From Candidatus Leptovillus gracilis (GTDB lineage Bacteria > Chloroflexota > Anaerolineae > Promineifilales > Promineifilaceae), in assembly GCA_016716065.1 (NCBI GenBank), contig JADJXA010000006.1, forward strand, positions 124,001 to 188,000: a DNA stretch of 64,000 nt. The letters run 5' to 3'. The notes below the pieces were generated by a model. That model was given only the letters and a program-made list of their open reading frames with translations. It was not told the origin of the DNA and did not search any database. Position numbers and translations under genes: made by a program. How positions within the stretch are numbered: position 1 is the stretch's first letter; each line of letters starts with the position of its first letter. Shown one piece after another: positions 35,242 through 41,925 of this stretch.

Positions 35242-36528
35242 TCACACAAATGCCACATTCAGCAAATGCGTAGAGCAAGAAATACACGGATCATACGCCC
35301 GCACCAACATTTCCAGGGCGTGGGCCACTTCCGCCTGCGGTTTGTGCATGATCGTCGGAACCAGGGCGCGCATATCGGCCTCGATATTCGCCAGATTTTG
35401 CCCGGTAGGAATGATGCAGTTCGCGCCGACGATGACGCCATTTTCAATGACGTAATTGTGGAACAAAATGCCACGCGGCACTTCACACGATCCCACCCCT
35501 TCGCCGGATAAGCGGGTCGGTTCCACCGGCTCTTCCCAGGCAATTTCCCGCCGCAGCAGCTCGTCAATCAGCAAAATACCTTCCTCCACACAGTGGACAA
35601 TCTCCACCACCTGGGCCACCGTATTCATGAAAGGATTGGTGCAAATCGGTTGGATGCCCAAAGCATTGGCGGCTTGCAGCGCCAGAGGATGGAGCAGGTT
35701 GTAATTGACGTTGAATCGCGCCAGCGCCCCAACCATGTAACTCTCGCGCTGATGGGCGGTGTGCTTGGCGGTGGAATGAGGAACCATGATCTCGTTGGTC
35801 ACGTCGCGGTATTGCTCCACCAGCCACGCGCCGCCATCGGTACTGGCGATTTCGCCATCAATAAAGCCATAGTGTGGCGGATTGTACAGGGCGATATATT
35901 CAGTGTCCCGCGAGAATTGGGGCATGGGCAGCGTTTGGAACAACTCCACAGTAGCCGCCACGTCGGCGCCGGCGGCCACGTAGCGGTCGCGCAAGGCATA
36001 CAGGTCGGCGGCCGTGGGGTAGTGGCTGAATCCGCCCACCGTCATGGCAATGGGATGGGTGTGTCGGCCGCAGATAATTTTGCACGTATCCCCGGCCAGT
36101 TTCTTCAGGCGCAAGGCGCGCAGCACCACGTCTGGCGCGGTTTTCGCCAGGGGAATGACGCTGCCCACGTTCAGGAAGTCGGGCGCGATAAGCATGTAGG
36201 CGTGCAGCACATGGCTGTCCAACATTTCGCCAATGAAGTTGAGGCGGCGCAGCAGTTTGGTCTGAGCGGTCGGTTCGATGCCCAGCGCCTTTTCGGTAGC
36301 CCGCAGCGAGGCGGTGGCGTGACCAACGGCGCAGATGCCGCAAATGCGCGAGGTGATGTGGGAGGCTTCCTGATACGGCCGTCCACGCAGCATCGCCTCA
36401 AAAAAGCGCGGCGTCTCGATGATCTGCAAATCACACTGCTGCAATTCACCGTTTTGCACATCCACAACCACGTTGCCGTGTCCTTCCACGCGGGTAATAT
36501 GGTGAATATCTATGCGCAAATTAGACAT
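35242..36528 (-). CDS. NiFe hydrogenase large subunit, group 3b (sulfhydrogenase alpha)
   Basis: Carries the NiFe active site for reversible H2 oxidation. The N-terminal L1 motif is RICGICAVGH (Cys63, Cys66) and the C-terminal L2 motif is DPCISCSTH (Cys415, Cys418). Seven residues (LLNVAFV) follow His421 and should be removed by the maturation protease. Length 428 fits cytoplasmic group 3 enzymes. The gene order beta-gamma-small-large and the accompanying flavin subunit indicate group 3b, NADP-linked. The start overlaps the small-subunit stop by 8 bp. Confidence 0.93.
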   Translation of the reverse strand: MSNLRIDIHHITRVEGHGNVVVDVQNGELQQCDLQIIETPRFFEAMLRGRPYQEASHITSRICGICAVGHATASLRATEKALGIEPTAQTKLLRRLNFIGEMLDSHVLHAYMLIAPDFLNVGSVIPLAKTAPDVVLRALRLKKLAGDTCKIICGRHTHPIAMTVGGFSHYPTAADLYALRDRYVAAGADVAATVELFQTLPMPQFSRDTEYIALYNPPHYGFIDGEIASTDGGAWLVEQYRDVTNEIMVPHSTAKHTAHQRESYMVGALARFNVNYNLLHPLALQAANALGIQPICTNPFMNTVAQVVEIVHCVEEGILLIDELLRREIAWEEPVEPTRLSGEGVGSCEVPRGILFHNYVIENGVIVGANCIIPTGQNLANIEADMRALVPTIMHKPQAEVAHALEMLVRAYDPCISCSTHLLNVAFV

Positions 36529-37303
36529 GAGCCACCTCCTCGGCCAGATTGGCAGGAACTTGATTGGTCAGGAACAGCGTCAACCTGGTCTCCACGTTGG
36601 CCGGGGATAGGCCATGCTCCCGCAGCACCGTGTAAAACGCATCCATGCTGGGATTGGGGATGATGCCGCGGCAGCCTTCGCAGCCCGCCCCATACGCCGG
36701 GCAGATAGCGTCGCAGCCAGCGCGGGTGATTGGCCCCAGGCAAATCTCGCCGCGGTCGAAGACGCAGATGTTTTCCTTCAGTTTGCACTCGATGCAGAGG
36801 GGATAATCGGGTGGTTCCAGCAGCCGCCCCAACAGCAGCCCCTTCACCACGCGCACAAATTCCGCGCCGCTGATGGGACAGCCGGGCACAACCGCATCCA
36901 CGCTGATGACTTCAGAGATGGCGCGGGGTTCGTAGGTTTCGTACCAATGGGCACGGCCGTCGTAGACATATTCGCGCACGTCCTGCAAATTTTGCCGATT
37001 GCGGATGGCGTTGATGCCGCCCAAGTGGGCGCACGCGCCCAGGGCCACCACAATATCGGCCGTTTCCCGAATTTTGCGCAGTCGGGGTTCGTCGCTGGCC
37101 CGCGAGCAGGAACCTTCGATGAAAGCGATTTGGTAATCGTCGCTGCGGTCGCTGCTGGCTTCGCGGAACTCCACGATGTCTATAACATCCAGGAGTTCGG
37201 GGTGGTATTGCAGCGAATCCACCACCGTCAGCTGGCAGCCTTCGCAGCTTGTAAAATCAAAAAAGGCGACTCTCGGTTTCGGTTTTGTCTGATCGGCGTT
37301 CAT
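36521..37303 (-). CDS. NiFe hydrogenase small subunit, group 3b (sulfhydrogenase delta)
   Basis: A 260-residue subunit carrying the FeS relay. It opens with FFDFTSCEGCQLTV (Cys20 and Cys23 bind the proximal cluster), followed by GSCSR, GACAHLGG, VPGCPISG and the medial/distal cluster region CIECKLKENICVF and CPAYGAGCEGCRG. There is no Tat signal, so the enzyme is cytoplasmic. Its ATG overlaps the gamma stop (ATGA). Confidence 0.93.
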   Translation of the reverse strand: MNADQTKPKPRVAFFDFTSCEGCQLTVVDSLQYHPELLDVIDIVEFREASSDRSDDYQIAFIEGSCSRASDEPRLRKIRETADIVVALGACAHLGGINAIRNRQNLQDVREYVYDGRAHWYETYEPRAISEVISVDAVVPGCPISGAEFVRVVKGLLLGRLLEPPDYPLCIECKLKENICVFDRGEICLGPITRAGCDAICPAYGAGCEGCRGIIPNPSMDAFYTVLREHGLSPANVETRLTLFLTNQVPANLAEEVAHV

Positions 37304-38154
37304 GAAAAAGCCTCCTCCAAAAATTCAAGCTCGGCGAAGTTAAACGACGGTCCCGACTGGCAGGTGTAGACGTGGTTAAGCTGGCAGTGGCCGCACTTGC
37401 CCACGCCGCACTTCATGCGCCGCTCGAAGCTAAACCAGATGTTGCCTTTGGGAATGCGCAGTTTCTTTAATTCCTTTAGCACAAAACGGTACATCACCGG
37501 TGGGCCAACAACCACTGCCACTGTGTTGCGCGCATCCACTTCCACTTCGGGGAACAGCCGGGTGATGACGCCAACGCAGCGGTTCCAACCCTCGTCCGGG
37601 CAGTCTACCGTCAGGTGAACTTCCACGTCGTCCCGCGCCTGCCACTGGGCCAGTTCATCCTGAAAGAGCAAGTCGGCTGGTTGGCGCGCGCCGTAGAGGA
37701 GAATGACACGGCCGTAATTGCCCCGGTCGTCCAGCACTTCATTCACCAGCGAACGCAGCGGGGCCATGCCCAGGCCACCGCAAACAAACAGCAAATCTTT
37801 ACCACGAAACCGTTCAATGGGAAAACCGCGCCCAAACGGGCCGCGAATGCCCAACAGCGCCCCACGCTCCATGCGGTGAATCACGTTGGTCAAGTCGCCC
37901 ACCTTGCGGATGCACAGCTCAAATGTGCCGTTGCTGCGGCTGGGCGACGAGGTAATGCTAATGGGCGCTTCGCCCACACCAAAGACAGACACCTGGACAA
38001 ATTGCCCCGGCTCGTGGTTGAGGCACAGTTCGTGGGGCAGTTCGATGGTGAACAATTTTTCTTGGGCGGTGAGGGTGGTAACGGCCGTGATCCGCGCCGG
38101 GATCGGCATATAAATCGAATCGGACTGTTTGACTTCATCCAGCAGCATGTTCAT
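37300..38154 (-). CDS. Group 3b hydrogenase gamma subunit (FAD/NAD(P)-binding reductase)
   Basis: A 284-residue ferredoxin-reductase-like subunit related to PyrK and HydG. FAD-binding residues appear in APISITSSPSR, the NAD(P)-binding loop is LLFVCGGLGMAPLRSLV, and a C-terminal 2Fe-2S site is CGVGKCGHCQLNHVYTC (Cys249, 254, 257, 265). It passes electrons between NAD(P)H and the FeS chain. It is coupled to both neighbours by ATGA overlaps. Confidence 0.92.
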   Translation of the reverse strand: MNMLLDEVKQSDSIYMPIPARITAVTTLTAQEKLFTIELPHELCLNHEPGQFVQVSVFGVGEAPISITSSPSRSNGTFELCIRKVGDLTNVIHRMERGALLGIRGPFGRGFPIERFRGKDLLFVCGGLGMAPLRSLVNEVLDDRGNYGRVILLYGARQPADLLFQDELAQWQARDDVEVHLTVDCPDEGWNRCVGVITRLFPEVEVDARNTVAVVVGPPVMYRFVLKELKKLRIPKGNIWFSFERRMKCGVGKCGHCQLNHVYTCQSGPSFNFAELEFLEEAFS

Positions 38155-39224
38155 AGCGGCGCCTCCATCAAACCGGCCAACGCAGGTGCTTCTTCGGCCT
38201 GGCTGCGCACGTACAACTCATTCATCACGTCAATGGGGGTGATATGGGCCAGACAGGCCCGCGCACAACGGCCGCAGCCCACACAGCCCACCATGCCATA
38301 AGCGTCCATCTGGTATTTGCCTTTGCGCATAAAGCGGTGGCGCTGGCGCGCCGCCAGCCGTTCGCGGAAATTATGGCCGCCGGCCACCATGGCAAACTCA
38401 TGAATCTGGCACGAATCCCAACGGCGCACCCGCTGCCCTTCCTCAAGCAGCAGGTCCACCTCGTCGGTCACATCGAAGCAGTAACAGGTGGGGCAAACCT
38501 GCGTGCAAGAGCCACACGCCAGGCACTTCTGGCCCAATTCATCCCACAAGGCGCTGTTAAAACTGGCCTTGAGCAGTTCCGGCATTTCCTGCACATCGAA
38601 ATCCAGACGATACGGGAAGCGCCCCCATTTCTCTTGCAGCGTCTCGTTAATCACCGCCAGATCGCTGTCCAGGGCATCAAACACCTGATGGAAACCTTTA
38701 AAAAGATCAGCCCCTTTCTCTGTCCCCACAGAAAAGGCGTAGGCCGCGCCCAGGTCAATCATGTGCAGATCAAAGCCATCGGTGGCGCTGGCGGTTCCCA
38801 TGTCCCGGCAAAAGGAATTGGCGGAACAAGTCTCCAGACATTCAAGACTCACCAGGGTCACACTTTCGCGGTGCGCCTGGTAATGCTGATCGGTGAAGCC
38901 CTGGCTGAAAATGCGGTCAAACAACTTTAGCGCGTGGACGTCGCAGGTATGCACACCCAAAATAACAGTCGGCTCCGGCTCTGTGGCTATCTCTAAATGG
39001 CTGCCATCCAGGCGATAGTTGAGCAAAACTTCTTTTTGCGGAACCAGGTATTTTTTGGGCGGTAAGACGCTGTTTGAATAATGCAGCACCAGATCGGCCA
39101 CGTCATCAATCACGTCAAACACGTATTGCCCATGCTTTTGTTTGGGTCCCACTACCCGGTGATGGTCGCGTAAACGATTCACCCATCCTGGGAAGGCTGC
39201 TTTCGGCATGATCTTAAAGTTCAT
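38151..39224 (-). CDS. Group 3b hydrogenase beta subunit (4Fe-4S protein, AsrA-like)
   Basis: A subunit related to anaerobic sulfite reductase AsrA, with two ferredoxin-type clusters near the C-terminus: CLACGSCTQVCPTCYC and CVGCGRCARACLAHITP. Earlier, HTCDVHALKLFDR and SLECLETCSANSFC are family positions. It links the gamma subunit to the catalytic dimer. The start MNFKIMPKAAFPG at 39224 is chosen because GAAGGAT precedes it; ATG at 39239 and 39278 are also in frame. It is the first gene of the operon. Confidence 0.9.
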   Translation of the reverse strand: MNFKIMPKAAFPGWVNRLRDHHRVVGPKQKHGQYVFDVIDDVADLVLHYSNSVLPPKKYLVPQKEVLLNYRLDGSHLEIATEPEPTVILGVHTCDVHALKLFDRIFSQGFTDQHYQAHRESVTLVSLECLETCSANSFCRDMGTASATDGFDLHMIDLGAAYAFSVGTEKGADLFKGFHQVFDALDSDLAVINETLQEKWGRFPYRLDFDVQEMPELLKASFNSALWDELGQKCLACGSCTQVCPTCYCFDVTDEVDLLLEEGQRVRRWDSCQIHEFAMVAGGHNFRERLAARQRHRFMRKGKYQMDAYGMVGCVGCGRCARACLAHITPIDVMNELYVRSQAEEAPALAGLMEAPL

Positions 39225-39246
39225 AACCCCATCCTTCATGTTTGGC

Positions 39247-39267
39247 ACATCCGACAATGCCGGATGT
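39247..39267 (-). promoter_or_regulatory. Stem-loop in the hydrogenase operon leader
   Basis: ACATCCG pairs with CGGATGT around a 7-nt loop. It lies between the predicted start site and the first gene, so it would be in the mRNA leader. No T run follows, so it is unlikely to be a terminator. Confidence 0.4.
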
Positions 39268-39292
39268 AAGGGATACATTAGCTCTTATTTCA

Positions 39293-39320
39293 TTTATACA
39301 GCTTGTGAACAATTTCACAA
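39293..39320 (-). promoter_or_regulatory. Hydrogenase operon promoter
   Basis: On the minus strand TTGTGA (39320-39315) is followed after 16 bp by TATAAA (39298-39293). The predicted start site is near 39286, giving a leader of about 60 nt. The -35 and half of the spacer lie inside the Rex operator. Confidence 0.6.
39303..39320. promoter_or_regulatory. Rex repressor operator
   Basis: TTGTGAACAATTTCACAA is a perfect match to the Rex consensus TTGTGAA-N4-TTCACAA (8-bp-plus arms, exact symmetry). Rex binds when NAD+ is high and leaves when NADH rises. It overlaps the promoter of a hydrogenase that recycles reduced cofactors. Rex sites were described in Gram-positives and several other phyla; the rex gene is not in this window. 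Confidence 0.85.
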
Positions 39321-39382
39321 AGGATGTTTGTCTTGATTTGGGGTGATAAATGTCATGTTTAAGAAGAGGCGCTGTCTGGCAC

Positions 39383-39429
39383 AAAAAAACGGCCGTTTAC
39401 AAAACATGATGTTCTGCAAACGGCCGTTT
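39383..39429 (-). terminator. Intrinsic terminator of the RRM gene, built on ACGGCCGT
   Basis: AAACGGCCGTTT at 39418-39429 and again at 39387-39398 form near-perfect 21-bp arms (two mismatches). On the minus strand the second arm runs into seven T. This is a strong Rho-independent terminator between the RRM gene and the hydrogenase promoter. Confidence 0.8.
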
Positions 39430-39488
39430 AATGATTTTATTCTTGAACGACTACCGGTGGTAGCCTCAATCACAAAAACATAAAAATC

Positions 39489-39881
39489 CTACCAGCGGTT
39501 GCTGCTGCCATAATCGCTGCCACCGCGATTGCTGCCGCCACCACGATTGCTGCCGCCACCACGATTGCTGCCGCCACCGCGATTGCTGCCGCCACCACGA
39601 TTGCCGCCATCACGATAACCACCGCCAGAGCGTTCTTCGCGCGGGCGAGCTTCATTGACCTGCAATTCGCGCCCATCAATGGATTTGCCGTTTAAGGCAT
39701 TAATGGCTGCATCGGCGGCTGAGTCTTCCATTTCCACGAAACAGAAACCCCGAAAACGACCACTATCGCGGTCATTAATCATGGCAACGGATTCGACTTT
39801 GCCAAACTCGGCAAACAGGTCTTGAACCTGTTGCTCGGTGGCGTTAAACGACAAATTCCCTACGTACACTTTTTTCGTCAA
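39489..39881 (-). CDS. RNA-binding protein, RRM with Gly-rich tail
   Basis: A 130-residue cold-shock-type RNA-binding protein. The RRM domain (residues 4-80) has RNP2 (VYVGNL) and RNP1 (RGFCFVEM). The tail is a string of RGGGSN units coded by an 18-bp tandem repeat (39531-39604), like cyanobacterial Rbp proteins, which help at low temperature. The start is TTG at 39881, preceded by GGAGAAA; the frame has no ATG that keeps the RRM. It ends before a strong terminator. Confidence 0.88.
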   Translation of the reverse strand: MTKKVYVGNLSFNATEQQVQDLFAEFGKVESVAMINDRDSGRFRGFCFVEMEDSAADAAINALNGKSIDGRELQVNEARPREERSGGGYRDGGNRGGGSNRGGGSNRGGGSNRGGGSNRGGSDYGSSNRW

Positions 39882-40224
39882 CTTAAACTTTCTCCAAAAC
39901 TAGGCTCCAGTGTAGAATTTAGATCGTACCAAATTCTGACTGGGCAATAAAATATTAAGTGAAGCATACACCCTTTCTGAGAATAAAGCTATAAACCCAT
40001 TCGATAATGAGGCAAATGTTCAGGTTTGCTGACGGCACAGCTATCCAGAAAACTCTTTTCCCCCAGTTGGAGAACGCTTATGGCGCCGCAAAGACAAAGA
40101 CACCATTGGAATGGACACAAAGCTCGTGCCCGCCGGCCCGCCGTGCATCTGTGACGAATTGTGACTAGAATTGAAACATTCGGCGTTGTGTCTGGCAGCC
40201 CAACCTGATCAAACAGGAGGTAAA
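39882..40224. other. 343-bp intergenic region upstream of the RRM gene
   Basis: I see no real gene. The AT-rich part (39900-39965) next to the TTG start probably holds the RRM promoter and leader. The remainder contains weak matches to dispersed repeats only. Confidence 0.4.
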
Positions 40225-40413
40225 ATGAAGATTTGTGCTGTACAAACAAGGCCGGCCACCAACGTAGAGATAAATCTGCGTAATCTGTTAACTTTCATTC
40301 ATCGTGGTATGCCGCGGCTTATGTTGAACTCCTGGAGATTTCATGATGACCCTGACTCAGAAATTCGTGACAACAGTTCTGCCAAAATCTTGGAGCCAGG
40401 CAATTCAGGCTGA
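40225..40413 (+). pseudogene. Possible remnant of a carbon-nitrogen hydrolase (nitrilase) gene
   Basis: AGGAGG stands 4 nt before an ATG that reads MKICAVQTRPATNVEINLRN. That opening resembles the first strand of nitrilase-family proteins (MKIxAxQTRP..GD...N). The similarity stops after about 25 residues, where the DNA turns into an AGATAAATCTGCGTAATCTG-type repeat. The rest of the frame has no family character. A truncated gene is the simplest reading; it overlaps the next small gene. Confidence 0.4.
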
Positions 40414-40582
40414 ATCGCAGCGATGGCTGCTTCGCTGTCCTGCCTGTGGTGATGTTCGTTCCATTTGGGATGTTGGCGGGGTTCGTTTCAAGGCCAGATC
40501 AACGGGCAAAGTCGTGCGCATATGGTGTCCACAATGTGGGCAAACGCGCACAATGCCGCTGGAGTACCAGCAATCCGGTTGA
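40343..40582 (+). CDS. Small zinc-ribbon protein (79 aa)
   Basis: A 79-residue protein with two Cys pairs, CPACGDVRSIWDVGG and WCPQCGQTRTM, forming a zinc ribbon. A helix precedes it (QAIQAESQRWLLR). GGAG lies 7 nt before the ATG. It is probably a real small gene of unknown role; related zinc-ribbon proteins are common and poorly studied. Confidence 0.65.
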   Translation: MMTLTQKFVTTVLPKSWSQAIQAESQRWLLRCPACGDVRSIWDVGGVRFKARSTGKVVRIWCPQCGQTRTMPLEYQQSG

Positions 40583-40619
40583 GGTAGTATGCCGGTTGGG
40601 GGTCTGTATGACCTTACGA

Positions 40620-40647
40620 GTAGGGGCGTATGGTCATACGCCCCTAC
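40620..40647. terminator. 13-bp hairpin between convergent genes
   Basis: GTAGGGGCGTATG pairs perfectly with CATACGCCCCTAC around a 2-nt loop. It sits between the ends of the zinc-ribbon gene and fadA. The sequence type is also a known dispersed palindrome, so it may be both repeat and terminator. Confidence 0.6.
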
Positions 40648-40668
40648 TGAATTCCTGAAGACCTACAC

Positions 40669-41853
40669 CTACAGCAAATTCTCAAAAATCCCGGCGGCGC
40701 CCATGCCGCCGCCAATGCACATCGTCACCAGGGCAAATTGTGCCTGCTGCCGCTTCATCTCGCTGAGCGCCTGCACCGTTAGCTTGGCCCCAGAACAGCC
40801 CAGCGGATGCCCCAGCGCAATGGCTCCGCCGTTCACGTTGGTCTTCGCTTCGTCAAAGCCTAACTCGCGGATCACCGCCACCGACTGCGCGGCAAAGGCT
40901 TCGTTCAATTCGATTACGCCTATGTCGGCCAGACTCATGCCGGTGCGCTTAAACAGCTTCGGCACGGCGGCGATCGGTCCCACGCCCATGATTTCTGGGC
41001 GCACACCGCCGACGTTGAAGCCAACAAACCGGGCCAACGGCTTCAAGCCCAACGCTTCGGCTTTGCTGCGTTCCATCACAATCACCGCCGCCGCGCCATC
41101 GCTGAGCGGCGAGGAGTTGCCGGCCGTCACGGAGCCGCCCTGCTTAAAGACTGGCTTCAATTTGCCCAGCGCTTCCAGCGTCGTTTCCGGGCGCACATGT
41201 TCGTCGGTGTCGAAGAGGATGGTCTTGCGCACCGGCCCATTGGGACCGGGGGTTACTTCCTCAATCTCCAACGGCACAATTTCATCTTTGAAACGGCCGT
41301 CAGCCATCGCCGCCGCCGCCCGTTGGTGGCTGCGCAAAGCAAATTCATCCTGTTCCTGGCGGGTGATGCCGTATTCCAAAGCGACCTGTTCAGCCGTCAG
41401 GCCCATGCCCATATACACTTCCGGGGCGTTGTCGGCCAGCCAGGGATTGGGGCTGATGCGAAAACCGGTCATGGGGACCAGGCTCATGGTTTCCGCGCCG
41501 CCGGCGATAATCACGTCGGCGCCATTGGCGATGATGCGTTCAGCAGCCAGGGCGATGGTTTGCAAGCCGCTGGAGCAGAAGCGATTCACGGTCAGGCCGG
41601 GCACTTCCACCGGCAGCCCGGCGCGGATGGCGATGGAGCGGGCAAAGTTGAGACCCTGCACTCCTTCTGGCATAGCGCAGCCGATGATCACGTCATCTAT
41701 TTCCATCGGGTCCAACGCTCCGCCGACTTCGGCCATGAGCGCCTGAATCACGGCCGCGGCCATTTCATCTGAGCGCCAGTTCCGGGTGACGCCACGTTTT
41801 GATTTCCCAACGGCCGTTCGCCGGGCCGCAACAATTACAGCTTCTCGTGTCAT
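40669..41853 (-). CDS. fadA: Acetyl-CoA acyltransferase (3-ketoacyl-CoA thiolase)
   Basis: Thiolytic last step of beta-oxidation. The nucleophilic Cys is in TVNRFCSSGLQ (Cys93), and the C-terminal motifs ALGHPLGCSGAK and CIGGGMGAAGIF hold the catalytic His and Cys. The product has 394 residues, normal for the family. The start MTREAVIVA at 41853 is chosen because GGAGA lies 7 nt upstream. It follows fadN on the same strand. Confidence 0.93.
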   Translation of the reverse strand: MTREAVIVAARRTAVGKSKRGVTRNWRSDEMAAAVIQALMAEVGGALDPMEIDDVIIGCAMPEGVQGLNFARSIAIRAGLPVEVPGLTVNRFCSSGLQTIALAAERIIANGADVIIAGGAETMSLVPMTGFRISPNPWLADNAPEVYMGMGLTAEQVALEYGITRQEQDEFALRSHQRAAAAMADGRFKDEIVPLEIEEVTPGPNGPVRKTILFDTDEHVRPETTLEALGKLKPVFKQGGSVTAGNSSPLSDGAAAVIVMERSKAEALGLKPLARFVGFNVGGVRPEIMGVGPIAAVPKLFKRTGMSLADIGVIELNEAFAAQSVAVIRELGFDEAKTNVNGGAIALGHPLGCSGAKLTVQALSEMKRQQAQFALVTMCIGGGMGAAGIFENLL

Positions 41854-41866
41854 GTGTGTCTCCATT

Positions 41867-41925
41867 TTTGATTTCGGATTTCAGATTTCGGAACTCCGAA
41901 ATCGAAAATCCGAAACCCGAAATCA
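41867..41925. repeat. Two-armed short-period repeat (GATTTCGG type)
   Basis: Arms of ATTTCGGATTTCAGATTTCGG and CCGAAATCGAAAATCCGAAA pair with each other around a short loop. It fills the gap between fadN and fadA. Confidence 0.65.

Noticed and set aside
35593..36663. Open frame of 356 codons on the plus strand
   Set aside because: Antisense to the hydrogenase large subunit, which is clearly real.
39989..40249. Minus-strand open frame of 86 codons
   Set aside because: No start signal or family features; it is in a repeat-bearing spacer.
40589..41746. Open frame of 385 codons on the plus strand
   Set aside because: It is antisense to the thiolase gene fadA, and its composition is that of a shadow frame.
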